Below are positions 8,640-17,163 of a DNA stretch of 30,700 bases, piece by piece (position 1 is the stretch's first letter; every line of letters begins with the position of its first letter). Under the pieces are notes generated by a model. That model was not told where the DNA came from and did no database searches. It saw only the letters and a list, made by a program, of their open reading frames with translations. Both the position numbers and the translations under genes were made by a program. The stretch is from Bacteroidales bacterium UBA1197 (GTDB taxonomy: Bacteria > Bacteroidota > Bacteroidia > Bacteroidales > UBA932): positions 2,906-33,605 of the forward strand of contig DBYB01000059.1 in assembly GCA_002309995.1 (NCBI GenBank), read 5' to 3'.

Positions 8640-9668
8640 TTAGTCCTTGACCGCTGCAAGTGCTTCCCGCACCTGGGCTTCGATTTCGCTGCAGAGTTCC
8701 GGATTGTCTTTCAGGATCTGCTTGCAGGATGCGAGTCCCTGGGCAATCTTTTCACCGTTGTAGCTGAACCAGGAGCCGCTCTTGTGGATGATGTCGAACT
8801 CGATGGCCAGGTCGGCGATTTCTGCCACGTGGCTGATGCCTTCGCCGTAAACGATGTCGAACTCGGCCTTCTTGAAAGGCGGAGCCATCTTGTTCTTCAC
8901 CACCTTTACGCGGGTGCGGCTGCCGGTGGCTTCGTCACCGTCCTTGAGCTGGGTGGTGCGGCGCACGTCGATGCGCACGGATGCGTAGAACTTGAGGGCG
9001 TTGCCTCCGGTGGTGGTCTCAGGGTTGCCGAACATAATGCCTATCTTCTCGCGCAGCTGGTTGATAAAGATACAGCAGGTGTTGGTCTTGGAGATGTTGG
9101 CGGTGAGCTTGCGCAGGGCCTGGCTCATAAGGCGGGCCTGCAGTCCCACTTTGTTGTCGCCCATCTCTCCCTCGATCTCTGCCTTGGGAGTAAGGGCTGC
9201 TACGGAGTCGATTACGACGATGTCGATGGCTCCGGAGCGGATAAGGTTGTCTGCAATCTCGAGGGCCTGCTCGCCGTTGTCGGGCTGGCTGATAAGCAGG
9301 GTCTCAAGGTTGACGCCGAGAGCCTGGGCGTAGCTGCGGTCGAACGCGTGCTCGGCGTCGATCATCGCGGCTATTCCGCCCATCTTCTGGGCTTCTGCGA
9401 TAGCGTGGATGGCAAGGGTAGTCTTGCCGCTCGATTCGGGTCCGTAAATCTCGATGATTCGCCCCCGGGGGTAACCACCGATGCCAAGTGCGTGGTCGAG
9501 CGCGACGGAGCCGCTCGGTATCACCTGGACATCCCATTGTGGCTGATCTCCCAGCTTCATAATCGTTCCTTTCCCGAAGTCCTTCTCGATCTTGTCGATC
9601 GTCGCCTGCAATGCCTTCAGTTTGGCGGCATTGGCTTCAGGGGCCTGTGTTTCCAATTCTTTAGCCAT
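8640..9668 (-). CDS. recA: Recombinase A
   Basis: A 342-residue RecA: Walker A GPESSGKT (residues 76-83), the DSVAAL Walker B region, and the conserved stretches QALRKLT and NTCCIFINQLREKIG, with the C-terminal domain intact. RecA forms the presynaptic filament, drives homologous recombination and, where LexA is present, triggers its cleavage. A typical SOS box is not recognisable to me upstream. Its modulator recX is encoded about 3.6 kb away in the opposite-strand operon rather than next to it. Confidence 0.98.
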   Translation of the reverse strand: MAKELETQAPEANAAKLKALQATIDKIEKDFGKGTIMKLGDQPQWDVQVIPSGSVALDHALGIGGYPRGRIIEIYGPESSGKTTLAIHAIAEAQKMGGIAAMIDAEHAFDRSYAQALGVNLETLLISQPDNGEQALEIADNLIRSGAIDIVVIDSVAALTPKAEIEGEMGDNKVGLQARLMSQALRKLTANISKTNTCCIFINQLREKIGIMFGNPETTTGGNALKFYASVRIDVRRTTQLKDGDEATGSRTRVKVVKNKMAPPFKKAEFDIVYGEGISHVAEIADLAIEFDIIHKSGSWFSYNGEKIAQGLASCKQILKDNPELCSEIEAQVREALAAVKD

Positions 9669-9694
9669 AACGTGTGGTTTTAATTATACAGTCA

Positions 9695-9702
9695 CAAAGA
9701 TA
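9695..9702 (-). promoter_or_regulatory. -7 box for recA
   Basis: Minus strand TATCTTTG matches TAnnTTTG and lies 26 nt upstream of the recA ATG. No convincing -33 element was seen. Confidence 0.55.
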
Positions 9703-9715
9703 AAAGAAAAATCGT

Positions 9716-9723
9716 TATTTTTG
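9716..9723 (+). promoter_or_regulatory. -7 box for the rlmN operon
   Basis: TATTTTTG matches TAnnTTTG. The rlmN start codon (GTG, 9728) begins only five bases after the box, so the transcript would begin at or next to the start codon. The box is divergent from that of recA, with about 13 bases between them. Confidence 0.5.
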
Positions 9724-9727
9724 TAAT

Positions 9728-10900
9728 GTGAAAACGAAGTTGCTCGGAAAAAATCCGGACGAGTTGGTCGCCCTCTCTGCAGACTGCGGGCTCAAGCCTT
9801 TCGTAGGCCGTCAGCTTGCCGGTTGGCTGTATGCAAAGAAGGCCACGGACTGGGACCGTATGGTCAATATTTCCAAGGAATCGAAGGCCCGGCTCCAGGA
9901 AAATTACGAGCTTGGTACCTCCGCTCCGGTAGGCTCCGCAAGTTCTTCCGACGGCACTGTCAAGTACCTCTTCAACGTCGGACCAATGAGAGAGCCGGTG
10001 AGCGTAAGCGAACGTCCGGCCATCCCCCTTGAGGGGGTGCAGGGGGTGGGATTGCCAGACAGATTTGTCAGAGAGCCGGTGAGCGTAAGCGAACGTCCGG
10101 CCATCCCCCTTGAGGGGGTGCAGGGGGTGGGATTATCAGACAGATTTGTAGAATCTGTCATGATTCCTGATGAGGACCGCAAGACTCTGTGCGTGAGTTC
10201 CCAGGCCGGCTGCCGGATGGGCTGCCGCTTCTGTATGACCGGCCGGCAGGGCTGGCACGGCAACCTCGACGCGGCCGATATCCTAAACCAGTTCGTCAGC
10301 ATCCCTGAGGCGGACAGCCTTACGAACGCCGTGTTTATGGGTATGGGCGAGCCGCTCGACAATTACGACGCCGTGAGCCGGGCCATCAGTATACTGACGG
10401 CTGAGGACGGTTTCGGCTGGAGCCCCAAGCGCATTACGCTCAGCACGATTGGCGTTCTGCCTGTGCTCCGCCGTTTCCTGGACGAGCATCGTTGCCATAT
10501 AGCGGTCAGTCTGCACAACCCCTTCCCGGACGAACGCCTGGAGATGATGCCCGTGCAGAAGGCCTGGCCTTTGGAGGACATAGTCGCGCTGCTGCGGCAG
10601 TACGATTTCACCGGCCAGCGCAGGGTGAGTTTCGAGTACACGATGTTCGCCGGATGGAACGACGACAAACGCCACGCTGACGCGTTGATACGCCTGCTCT
10701 CCGGCCTGGAGTGCAGGGTGAACCTCATACGCTTTCACAAGATACCCGATTTCCCTTACGACTGCTCTCCCGCAGTGCGTATGGAGGAGTTCCGGGACAG
10801 ACTGAACAAACACGGAATAGTATGTACGATAAGGGCTTCCAGAGGAGAAGACATACTGGCCGCCTGCGGAATGCTTGCAGGGCGGCGCTCGCAGCAGTAG
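9728..10900 (+). CDS. rlmN: 23S rRNA/tRNA adenine-C2 methyltransferase RlmN with an inserted repeat
   Basis: A radical SAM enzyme that methylates A2503 of 23S rRNA and A37 of some tRNAs. The CX3CX2C cluster motif is CRMGCRFC (C162, C166, C169); GMGEPLDN, SLHNPFP and the C-terminal RASRGEDILAACG, with the substrate-linked cysteine, are intact. Translation starts at GTG; the overlapping ATG runs straight into TGA. At 390 residues it is longer than normal. Between YLF (80-82) and the native ESVMIPDEDR (142-151) sits a near-perfect 27-residue tandem duplication (89-115 and 116-142), PVSVSERPAIPLEGVQGVG being its core. The insert precedes the catalytic barrel and leaves every known catalytic residue in place. 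Its last 79 nt overlap the next gene. Confidence 0.95.
   Translation: MKTKLLGKNPDELVALSADCGLKPFVGRQLAGWLYAKKATDWDRMVNISKESKARLQENYELGTSAPVGSASSSDGTVKYLFNVGPMREPVSVSERPAIPLEGVQGVGLPDRFVREPVSVSERPAIPLEGVQGVGLSDRFVESVMIPDEDRKTLCVSSQAGCRMGCRFCMTGRQGWHGNLDAADILNQFVSIPEADSLTNAVFMGMGEPLDNYDAVSRAISILTAEDGFGWSPKRITLSTIGVLPVLRRFLDEHRCHIAVSLHNPFPDERLEMMPVQKAWPLEDIVALLRQYDFTGQRRVSFEYTMFAGWNDDKRHADALIRLLSGLECRVNLIRFHKIPDFPYDCSPAVRMEEFRDRLNKHGIVCTIRASRGEDILAACGMLAGRRSQQ
9989..10150 (+). repeat. 81-nt tandem repeat (two copies) inside rlmN
   Basis: Two head-to-tail copies with a period of exactly 81 nt (27 codons): 9989-10069 and 10070-10150. Over the shared stretch they differ at two adjacent bases (GC versus AT, near 10053 and 10134). 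Each copy contains hairpin potential: GCCGG/CCGGC enclosing CGT/ACG, then CCCCC-TTGA-GGGGG, and a repeated GGGGGTG. Directly at the end is a further 8-bp inverted repeat, GACAGATT/AATCTGTC (10139-10159). The composition and hairpins differ from the surrounding coding sequence, which suggests an inserted element followed by tandem duplication. Confidence 0.9.
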
Positions 10901-13299
10901 CGGCGTTTCTCCTGCCGCTTGCCGCTTCTGCGCAGGTCCACGCCAACGGACTTGCAGTGGAGAGCGTTAACCCCCTGGCCGACTCCCTGGCAATAGCCGG
11001 GATGCGGGCTCATATGGACAGGATACACACCGAGCTGCACCGCCCGACCGTGGGCCTGGTGTTGAGCGGAGGCGGCGCCAAGGGTGCTGCCCACGTGGGT
11101 GTTCTCAAATATCTGAAGGAGGAGGGGATACCTGTCGACGCCATTTTCGGAACCAGTATGGGCGGCCTTATCGGCGGCCTTGCATCACTTGGATATAGCC
11201 CTGAGTACATGGATTCGCTCCTCCGTGTGCAGGACTGGGGCGTAATGCTCACGGACAACATCGACCGCTCGTACTTTTCGTATAAGCGCAAGATGTACCT
11301 CGAAACCTATCTGCTGTCTATCCCGTTCCATTATACGGACAGGGACTTCCAGAAACGTGTAGAAGAGCAGGCCAGGTACGTCAACGGCACCAACGCCGGC
11401 GAGTTCGGCCGCAATTCCTTCCTGAGTTCACTTCCTTCGGGATATGCATACGGCTTCAACGTCAACAATCTGCTTTCCAGCCTGGCAGTGGGTTACGAGG
11501 ACGACATGGATTTCTCCAAGCTTCCCATTCCGTTCTTCTGCGTGTCTGCCGATATGGTCTCCGTGAAGGCTCAGTACTGGACCTACGGCCAGCTCAAGAC
11601 CGCAATGCGTTCCACAATGAGCATCCCGGGCCTGTTCCGGCCGGTTCGTTCGAAGGGTATGGTGCTTGTGGACGGCGGGGTGCGTAACAATTTCCCCGTT
11701 GACCTGGCCAGGGCGATGGGCTGCGATATTATAATAGGCGTTAGCCTGTCGGACAAGGACCTGAGTTACTCCCAGGTTAATAATGTGCTTGATATCATCA
11801 ACTGCCTCATCACTATGCTGGGCAGCGAATCGATGCAGCAGAACAAGGGCGCAGCAGACGTGTTCGTAAAGCCCGAACTGGACGGCTACAATATGCTGAG
11901 TTTCAACGCTACAGCCATCGATACCCTGATTCACAGGGGATATGCTGCGGCGAAGGGGAAAGCGAACGAGTTGGCGGCCGTGAAGGAACTTGTGAAAGAT
12001 GCCGCCCCGTACCTGAACTCGGCTCCTGCAGTGGATATCAGCCGTACTCCCGTGAAGATTTACGCCATAGAGTTCCAGGGCCTGAATAATTCCGAGTCTC
12101 GCCAGATGCACAGGAAAATCAAACTTAAGGCGGGTTCTTATGTTGACAAGGCTGAAATGGACAGGATAATGTCCGTTATCGAAGCCACCGGATGCTTCTC
12201 GACAGTATCCTACAGCATACTTGGCAAGGAGGAGCCTTACAGGCTGGTGTTTGATTGCGTCAAGGCTCCAATCCATCAGTTCGGCGTGGGTATGCGTTTC
12301 GATACTGAAGAGTGGGCTGGATTCCTGTTCAACCTGGGCCTGAACGCGCATAGGCTGGACGGCTTCAAGCTCGACCTCACCGGCAAGCTCGGCCGTACCC
12401 AGAAAATAGCGGCTACGGCCTCGCTCGACCTGAGTTTCCTCCCCACCCTGAACCTCAGCGCCGGTGCCGAGAACGTATCTGCGTCGATGTATCACGGCCT
12501 TGAAGGAGCGCCCGAAGAGGCATTGTGGACGGTCCATTCCGCCAGCCTGTACCTTTCCAACATCAGGTGGAGGAACTTCGACATAAACCTGGGCGCACGG
12601 TACAGGTACAGCGGACTTTCGCCCAAGAGCAAATTCGGATACGACGACTTTATGGCCGACCCGACGCAGACCAGGGGCGGATTCCTGGGCGCCTTCGGCA
12701 ACGCTACCCTATATACGCAGGACAGGTCTTTCTACCCGTCCAAAGGCGTGAAACTGTCGTTGGGGGCTGATTACGACTTCCGCAAGAGCGGCGGGGAACC
12801 TTTCGACCCTCTCATTACCGCGCAGATTGGCTTCAGCGGAGTGATTCCTATGGGCGACGTTTTCTCTCTAGTGCCTGAATTCTATGCCAGGGCCATCCTG
12901 GAGGAAGACCTCTCCCTTTCAGTTTACGACAGCTCCAACCCTCCTTACCTGATGCTCCATAAGAATTATATCGGTGGCGTTATGCAGGACAGATACATAG
13001 AAGGCCAGCTGCCTTTCATCGGCTTCGGAAGGGTTTACCAGGCCGGACCGCTGGTGGGCGTTGCCCAGATGGGTCTGCGCGCTAAGGCTGGCAATTTTTA
13101 CGTAACCGCTACGGGCGGATGCTTCAAGGATTGTTACGACCTCCCGGACTCGCCGCTTCCCACTTTGTGGGGCGCCGGTCTTGAGATGGCGTACGTCACT
13201 CCTCTGGGCCCGTTGAAGATACTCGGCACCTGGTCGCTCCGCAACCACGTCTTCGAGCAGGACGCTGGACTTTACATCTCACTCGGATTCGATTTCTGA
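10822..13299 (+). CDS. Patatin-like phospholipase with POTRA and outer-membrane barrel (type Vd-like)
   Basis: An 825-residue predicted outer-membrane protein. The signal peptide has a long basic n-region (residues 1-20) and a hydrophobic AALAAVAAFLLPLAASA core with cleavage before Q38. The patatin lipase domain (about 75-290) has the oxyanion motif GGGAKG (83-88), the nucleophile motif GTSMG (S112) and the dyad motif DGG (D284). A POTRA-like segment follows (about 412-485), then a beta-strand-rich region ending in LYISLGFDF, a barrel-type C-terminus. This is the PlpD/type Vd architecture, in which the barrel anchors or exports the lipase. I chose the ATG at 10822, inside rlmN in another frame, because no later in-frame start keeps the signal peptide. 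Confidence 0.88.
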   Translation: MYDKGFQRRRHTGRLRNACRAALAAVAAFLLPLAASAQVHANGLAVESVNPLADSLAIAGMRAHMDRIHTELHRPTVGLVLSGGGAKGAAHVGVLKYLKEEGIPVDAIFGTSMGGLIGGLASLGYSPEYMDSLLRVQDWGVMLTDNIDRSYFSYKRKMYLETYLLSIPFHYTDRDFQKRVEEQARYVNGTNAGEFGRNSFLSSLPSGYAYGFNVNNLLSSLAVGYEDDMDFSKLPIPFFCVSADMVSVKAQYWTYGQLKTAMRSTMSIPGLFRPVRSKGMVLVDGGVRNNFPVDLARAMGCDIIIGVSLSDKDLSYSQVNNVLDIINCLITMLGSESMQQNKGAADVFVKPELDGYNMLSFNATAIDTLIHRGYAAAKGKANELAAVKELVKDAAPYLNSAPAVDISRTPVKIYAIEFQGLNNSESRQMHRKIKLKAGSYVDKAEMDRIMSVIEATGCFSTVSYSILGKEEPYRLVFDCVKAPIHQFGVGMRFDTEEWAGFLFNLGLNAHRLDGFKLDLTGKLGRTQKIAATASLDLSFLPTLNLSAGAENVSASMYHGLEGAPEEALWTVHSASLYLSNIRWRNFDINLGARYRYSGLSPKSKFGYDDFMADPTQTRGGFLGAFGNATLYTQDRSFYPSKGVKLSLGADYDFRKSGGEPFDPLITAQIGFSGVIPMGDVFSLVPEFYARAILEEDLSLSVYDSSNPPYLMLHKNYIGGVMQDRYIEGQLPFIGFGRVYQAGPLVGVAQMGLRAKAGNFYVTATGGCFKDCYDLPDSPLPTLWGAGLEMAYVTPLGPLKILGTWSLRNHVFEQDAGLYISLGFDF

Positions 13300-13300
13300 T

Positions 13301-13744
13301 ATGGACTCTCAGCAGAAAAGCATACTCGACCGCCTCGAGGCCCAGTGCTCCAAACGGGAGTACTGCTCAGCCGATGTGCGCCAGAAGGCCCGCAAGGCCC
13401 TGGAAGGCGATGCCGCCAGGGCAGAGGAGGTGGTGGAGAGCCTGCTTGGCAACGGCTTCGTGGATGACGCCCGCTATGCCGGCGCGTTCGCCCGCGAGAA
13501 ATCGTCCCTGGACGGTTGGGGCCCGGTAAAGATACGGTATGCGCTGAGGATGAAGGGTATAGCAGATGCCGCCATAGGGGAGGCCCTCGACGGCGTGGAT
13601 ACAGACAAGGCTGAGGCAAGGCTCTCGAAACTGATAGAGGCAAAGCGCAAGAGCCTGGAGGGCGATCCGCAGATTCGTCTGAAACTGATAAAGTTCGCTC
13701 TCTCAAGGGGCTACGAATACGATACGGTAGAACGATACATATAA
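13301..13744 (+). CDS. recX: Regulatory protein RecX
   Basis: A 147-residue all-helical protein with the RecX repeats: the N-terminal CSKREYCSADVRQKAR segment, then VVESLLGNGFVDDARYAGAFAREK, the best conserved RecX stretch, then WGPVKIRYALRMKGI. RecX binds RecA filaments and limits recombinase activity. It starts one base after the patatin stop, and its stop shares a base with the rnhA start (TAATG), so it belongs to the rlmN-to-PAP2 run and not to a recA operon. Confidence 0.9.
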   Translation: MDSQQKSILDRLEAQCSKREYCSADVRQKARKALEGDAARAEEVVESLLGNGFVDDARYAGAFAREKSSLDGWGPVKIRYALRMKGIADAAIGEALDGVDTDKAEARLSKLIEAKRKSLEGDPQIRLKLIKFALSRGYEYDTVERYI

Positions 13745-14178
13745 TGGAAAAGCGACCTTTGATACATCTCTACACCGACGGCGCGGCTACGGGCAACCCT
13801 GGGCCGGGCGGCTGGGGCGTGGTGCTTTGTTGCGGTGACCTGCGCAAGGAGATGAGCGGGGGATATGCTCTTACCACCAACAACCGTATGGAACTAATGG
13901 CCGTTATCAAGGGCCTCGAGGCCATACGCTGGCAGGGTGCTGAGGTTGAGGTGTGCAGCGATTCCCAATATGTCGTGAAGACACTCACGGAAGGTTGGAA
14001 AAGGAAGAAGAACGGCGACCTGTGGGAGCGCCTTGACGCCCTTGTGGCCAGGTTCAATGTGAAGTTCGTTTGGGTAAAGGGCCATGCAGGACATCCCGAG
14101 AACGAGCGCTGCGACAGGCTTGCCGTCGAGGCTTACTCGCGCCCCGGCCTGCCGCCAGATACAGGATATGAAGGATAA
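13744..14178 (+). CDS. rnhA: Ribonuclease HI
   Basis: A 144-residue type 1 RNase H with the complete DEDD active site: D12 in YTDGAATGNPGPGGW, E50 in NNRMEL, D73 in CSDSQYV and D124 in ENERCDRLA. The basic-protrusion region is present (GWKRKKNGDLWERL). It degrades RNA in RNA-DNA hybrids, for instance replication primers and R-loops. It overlaps recX by one base. Confidence 0.96.
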   Translation: MEKRPLIHLYTDGAATGNPGPGGWGVVLCCGDLRKEMSGGYALTTNNRMELMAVIKGLEAIRWQGAEVEVCSDSQYVVKTLTEGWKRKKNGDLWERLDALVARFNVKFVWVKGHAGHPENERCDRLAVEAYSRPGLPPDTGYEG

Positions 14179-14200
14179 ACAGACATCAAACAGAATAAGT

Positions 14201-15292
14201 ATGCATAAGAGAAAACCCATAGTAGGAATCACGCAGGGCGATTCCAACGGCATAGGATACGAGGTCATTATCAAGGCCTTGTCGGACCCCAGGGTGCTGG
14301 AGTTCTTTACCCCCGTGGTTTACGGATCCTCCAAGCTCTTCGGATTCTACCGTAAGAGCATCCCTGAGATCGAGCAGTTCGACACCAATTTGGTAAATGC
14401 CGCCGAGGAGGCTAAACCCAAGCGCATCAACATTCTCAACTGTCTTCCCGACAGCGTCTTCGCCGAACCCGGACAGGCTACTCCGGAATCTGCGAAATCC
14501 GCTATCATCGCGCTTGACAAGGCTGTGGCCGACATCAAGGCCGGCAAGATAGACGTGCTGGTGACGGGCCCCATCAACAAGAAAGCTATGTCGGGCCAGG
14601 GCTTCGGATTCCCGGGCCATACCGAATACCTGCAGAAGCAGTTTGGCGTAAATGACGTGACTATGCTTATGACCAGCCACCGTCTGCGCCTGGGCGTGGT
14701 GACGGGCCACATCCCTCTCAAGGACGTTGTCGGCTCCATTACCAAAGAGAAGATAGTCAGCAAGCTGAAGCTTATGACCAAGTCGCTCAAGGAGGACTTC
14801 TGCATCGATCAGCCTCGCATCGCCGTGCTGAGCCTCAATCCGCACAGCGGCGACGGTGGCCTGCTTGGCACCGAGGAGCAGGATATCATCATTCCGGCAA
14901 TCGCGGAGGCTACAGCCGAGGGAATACTCGCGTTCGGTCCGTATTCTCCGGACGGCTTCTTCGGGCTTGGCCATTACGAGAAGTTCGACGCTACGCTCGC
15001 TATGTATCACGACCAGGGTCTCGCTCCTTTCAAGGCACTCTCTTTCGAGGACGGAGTCAACTATACCGCCGGCCTGCCGATTGTCCGTACGTCGCCCGAC
15101 CACGGTACCGCTTTCGAGTTGGCAGGGCGCGATCTTGCCGACCCTCATTCTATGCGTTCGGCAATCTTTGCCGCCGTGGATATCTTCAACGCCCGCAAGG
15201 ACTTCGAGGAGTTGCAGGCCGGCAAGATGGAGGAACGCCATCTGGAGGGCTCAGACCGCCGCGAACGTAACGGCAGGCCGCAGATTGCCTGA
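14201..15292 (+). CDS. pdxA: 4-hydroxythreonine-4-phosphate dehydrogenase PdxA
   Basis: A 363-residue PdxA, which oxidises 4-phosphohydroxy-L-threonine in the DXP-dependent route to pyridoxal phosphate. The N-terminus HKRKPIVGITQGDSNGIGYE is the family's first strand and loop. The metal/substrate histidines lie in PGHTEYL, in the GHIP region and in YHDQGLAPFK; RTSPDHGTAFE is the conserved C-terminal block. An in-frame ATG at 14168 would overlap rnhA and add 11 polar residues absent from the family, so 14201 is preferred. The last ~20 residues are charged and probably disordered. Confidence 0.93.
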   Translation: MHKRKPIVGITQGDSNGIGYEVIIKALSDPRVLEFFTPVVYGSSKLFGFYRKSIPEIEQFDTNLVNAAEEAKPKRINILNCLPDSVFAEPGQATPESAKSAIIALDKAVADIKAGKIDVLVTGPINKKAMSGQGFGFPGHTEYLQKQFGVNDVTMLMTSHRLRLGVVTGHIPLKDVVGSITKEKIVSKLKLMTKSLKEDFCIDQPRIAVLSLNPHSGDGGLLGTEEQDIIIPAIAEATAEGILAFGPYSPDGFFGLGHYEKFDATLAMYHDQGLAPFKALSFEDGVNYTAGLPIVRTSPDHGTAFELAGRDLADPHSMRSAIFAAVDIFNARKDFEELQAGKMEERHLEGSDRRERNGRPQIA

Positions 15293-15294
15293 GT

Positions 15295-15954
15295 ATGCTT
15301 CGCAGGGTCTCCGCCGTTCTTGTTTTCCTGTGCGTTTGTCTGAGCGTGCGCGCCCAGTTCCTTCCGGATGTGGAGGTGCGGCGTGTGGTGCAGGACGACA
15401 TCCGCAAGGGTGCCGCTTTCCTCGACCTGGGTTCGGTGACGCGTTTCGTGCCCTCAGCTATGCATATGGGCCTTGGGCTCGTGGGCGTGCCATCCAAGCA
15501 CGCGTTTGTCGACAGGGCGATAGAGGAGACTATTGCACATACGGTGGGGATTTCTGCCGGCTACGGTCTCAAATATCTTGTTAAGCGCGAACGCCCGGAT
15601 GGCAGCGATATGCGTTCTATGCCTTCGGGGCATACGGTGTTCGCTTTTACGGGTGCTGAACTTACGCGAATGGATTATGGATGGGGCTGGGGAGGCGGCG
15701 CATATGCCGTTGCTTTGTTCACCGGCGCCGAGAGGATCTGGGGCGACAAACACTGGCTCACCGATGTTCTTGCAGGTGCCGGTATCGGTATCCTGTCAGC
15801 CCATATTGGCGGCTGGCTTCTGGAACCGGTAAAGGACCTCTTCGGCATTCCGACCATCGACTGGGACGGCCTCGGACACACTCAGCTCGCCTTCGCCCCC
15901 GTCATAGATCCACTTTCCAGCAGCTACTTAGCTACTATTGCAGTAACCTTCTGA
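15295..15954 (+). CDS. Secreted PAP2-superfamily phosphatase
   Basis: A 219-residue acid phosphatase/lipid phosphatase homolog with an N-terminal signal peptide or anchor (residues 1-20, ending VRA-Q). All three PAP2 motifs are visible: K93-x6-R100-P101, the PSGH box (110-113) and R147-x5-H153-x3-D157. Likely substrates are lipid pyrophosphates or phosphatidic acid-type lipids at the periplasmic face; the exact one cannot be read from sequence. It starts two bases after the pdxA stop and ends one base from the convergent M64 gene. Confidence 0.88.
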   Translation: MLRRVSAVLVFLCVCLSVRAQFLPDVEVRRVVQDDIRKGAAFLDLGSVTRFVPSAMHMGLGLVGVPSKHAFVDRAIEETIAHTVGISAGYGLKYLVKRERPDGSDMRSMPSGHTVFAFTGAELTRMDYGWGWGGGAYAVALFTGAERIWGDKHWLTDVLAGAGIGILSAHIGGWLLEPVKDLFGIPTIDWDGLGHTQLAFAPVIDPLSSSYLATIAVTF

Positions 15955-15955
15955 A

Positions 15956-17161
15956 TCAGTCAGTGTAGAAGCGGATGATGCGTTCGATGGCGCGGCGGCA
16001 GACGGGGCAGAAGCCCGGGGCGCCGTTGGTCTTCATTCGGCAGTCGGGGCAGGCACGCCAGACGCCTTTGCTCTTGTAGCCGCCGCCCTCGTACAGGCTC
16101 ACTCCGTCCTTCCCCATAATGTCTTCCCACTTGCTGCCGAAGTCGGCCATGGTGGTGATGTTCTGCTCCCACGGCTCGGTGTCGGCGGGGTAATAGTCGC
16201 CGTACTGGTCGTCGTAGAAGTACTCGTCTGCGAGCCCGGCGAAGCTGTGTCCGAATTCGTGGGCCACCACAGGGCGGAACTGGGCGTGATGGGTTGTAGT
16301 CAGAGTGTAAGAACCGTAGATGCCACCACCGCCGTAATTGTCTGTGTTGGCGAGGATTACGATGTGCTCATAGGGGATTCCTGCGAGGACGTCGTGAAGG
16401 TCTCTGACGTGCAGCGTCGTGAGGTAACGGTCTGAGTAGAAAGTATTGAAGTGGGAGTGCAGGGGAGTGTCCAGCCAGACGCCTTTGCCCGGTATGCTCA
16501 CTCCGCTTACGGAGGATGCCGGATGCACGGCCCGGAAGTTGAACCTGTCTTTCATACTGCCGAATGGCTCGTACGACAGGATGGCGTCCATTGCCGCCTT
16601 GGCGTCCTTGCGGAACAGGCCGGCTTCTTCTGCCGTGTAGCCCTCGGCTACGATGACCACGTCTATGCATTTGTCTGCCGGCCCGTTTATCATCAGATCT
16701 TCAGAGCAGGTGCCTGAGACGCCAGGGCGGATGAGTATGTCTGACGGATCTACGGGATGCGTGAATGAGGCCGCGACCTTTCCGTGGGTGTCGAACAGCT
16801 CAACGGTCACCAAGGCCTTGCATTCGGGCATAGGCACAAGGAACACGTTCTCGAAACTGCGGCTCATTTGAGTGGCTTCCTCCGTGGTCTGCCACTCCTG
16901 GAAAAGGGAACTGAACGAGGTGCGGTACAACACGGCGCCGGCCTCATCGCGCACAGTAACCTGTCCGTTGCCCCTCAGAGGAAGTTCGTCCAGGCGGGTG
17001 CGGCGGCCGGCCCAGCCGTCGAGGCTGCGGAGCTCGGCCAGTGCTATGCCGGTTTCTTTGTCGTTGCCGTAGAATATGTAATCAAGGCGCAGCGTCTTTT
17101 CCTGTCCGGCCAGAAGGAGGGAGGAAAGCAGGCTGCATGATAAAAGAATAAGACGTTTCAT
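15956..17161 (-). CDS. Secreted M64 family zinc metallopeptidase (IgA-peptidase-like)
   Basis: A 401-residue peptidase M64. A signal peptide (MKRLILLSCSLLSSLLLAG) is followed by an N-terminal beta-rich M64_N domain and the catalytic domain with the zinc motif HEFGHSFAGLADEY. The family is widespread in gut Bacteroidetes and named after an IgA protease from Clostridium ramosum; the target of this protein is unknown. The C-terminus has two CPxC knuckles (CPDC and CPVC), resembling a small zinc ribbon. The longer TTG start at 17170 overlaps the promoter box, so the ATG at 17161 is used. It converges on the PAP2 gene with a single base between stops. Confidence 0.9.
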   Translation of the reverse strand: MKRLILLSCSLLSSLLLAGQEKTLRLDYIFYGNDKETGIALAELRSLDGWAGRRTRLDELPLRGNGQVTVRDEAGAVLYRTSFSSLFQEWQTTEEATQMSRSFENVFLVPMPECKALVTVELFDTHGKVAASFTHPVDPSDILIRPGVSGTCSEDLMINGPADKCIDVVIVAEGYTAEEAGLFRKDAKAAMDAILSYEPFGSMKDRFNFRAVHPASSVSGVSIPGKGVWLDTPLHSHFNTFYSDRYLTTLHVRDLHDVLAGIPYEHIVILANTDNYGGGGIYGSYTLTTTHHAQFRPVVAHEFGHSFAGLADEYFYDDQYGDYYPADTEPWEQNITTMADFGSKWEDIMGKDGVSLYEGGGYKSKGVWRACPDCRMKTNGAPGFCPVCRRAIERIIRFYTD

Positions 17162-17163
17162 GA

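Noticed and set aside
9989..10150. CRISPR array
   Set aside because: Only two directly abutting copies without spacers, translated in frame within rlmN.
9904..10362. Minus-strand frame across the rlmN repeat, reading repeated PTPCTPSRGMAGRSLTLTGS
   Set aside because: It is the reverse reading of the inserted element within a real gene. Useful as a search query for other copies, but not a gene.
11428..12537. Minus-strand open frame opposite the patatin gene (also 14186-15241 opposite pdxA and 19607-20695 opposite the dehydratase)
   Set aside because: All lie antisense to genes with complete family motifs and have no recognisable features.
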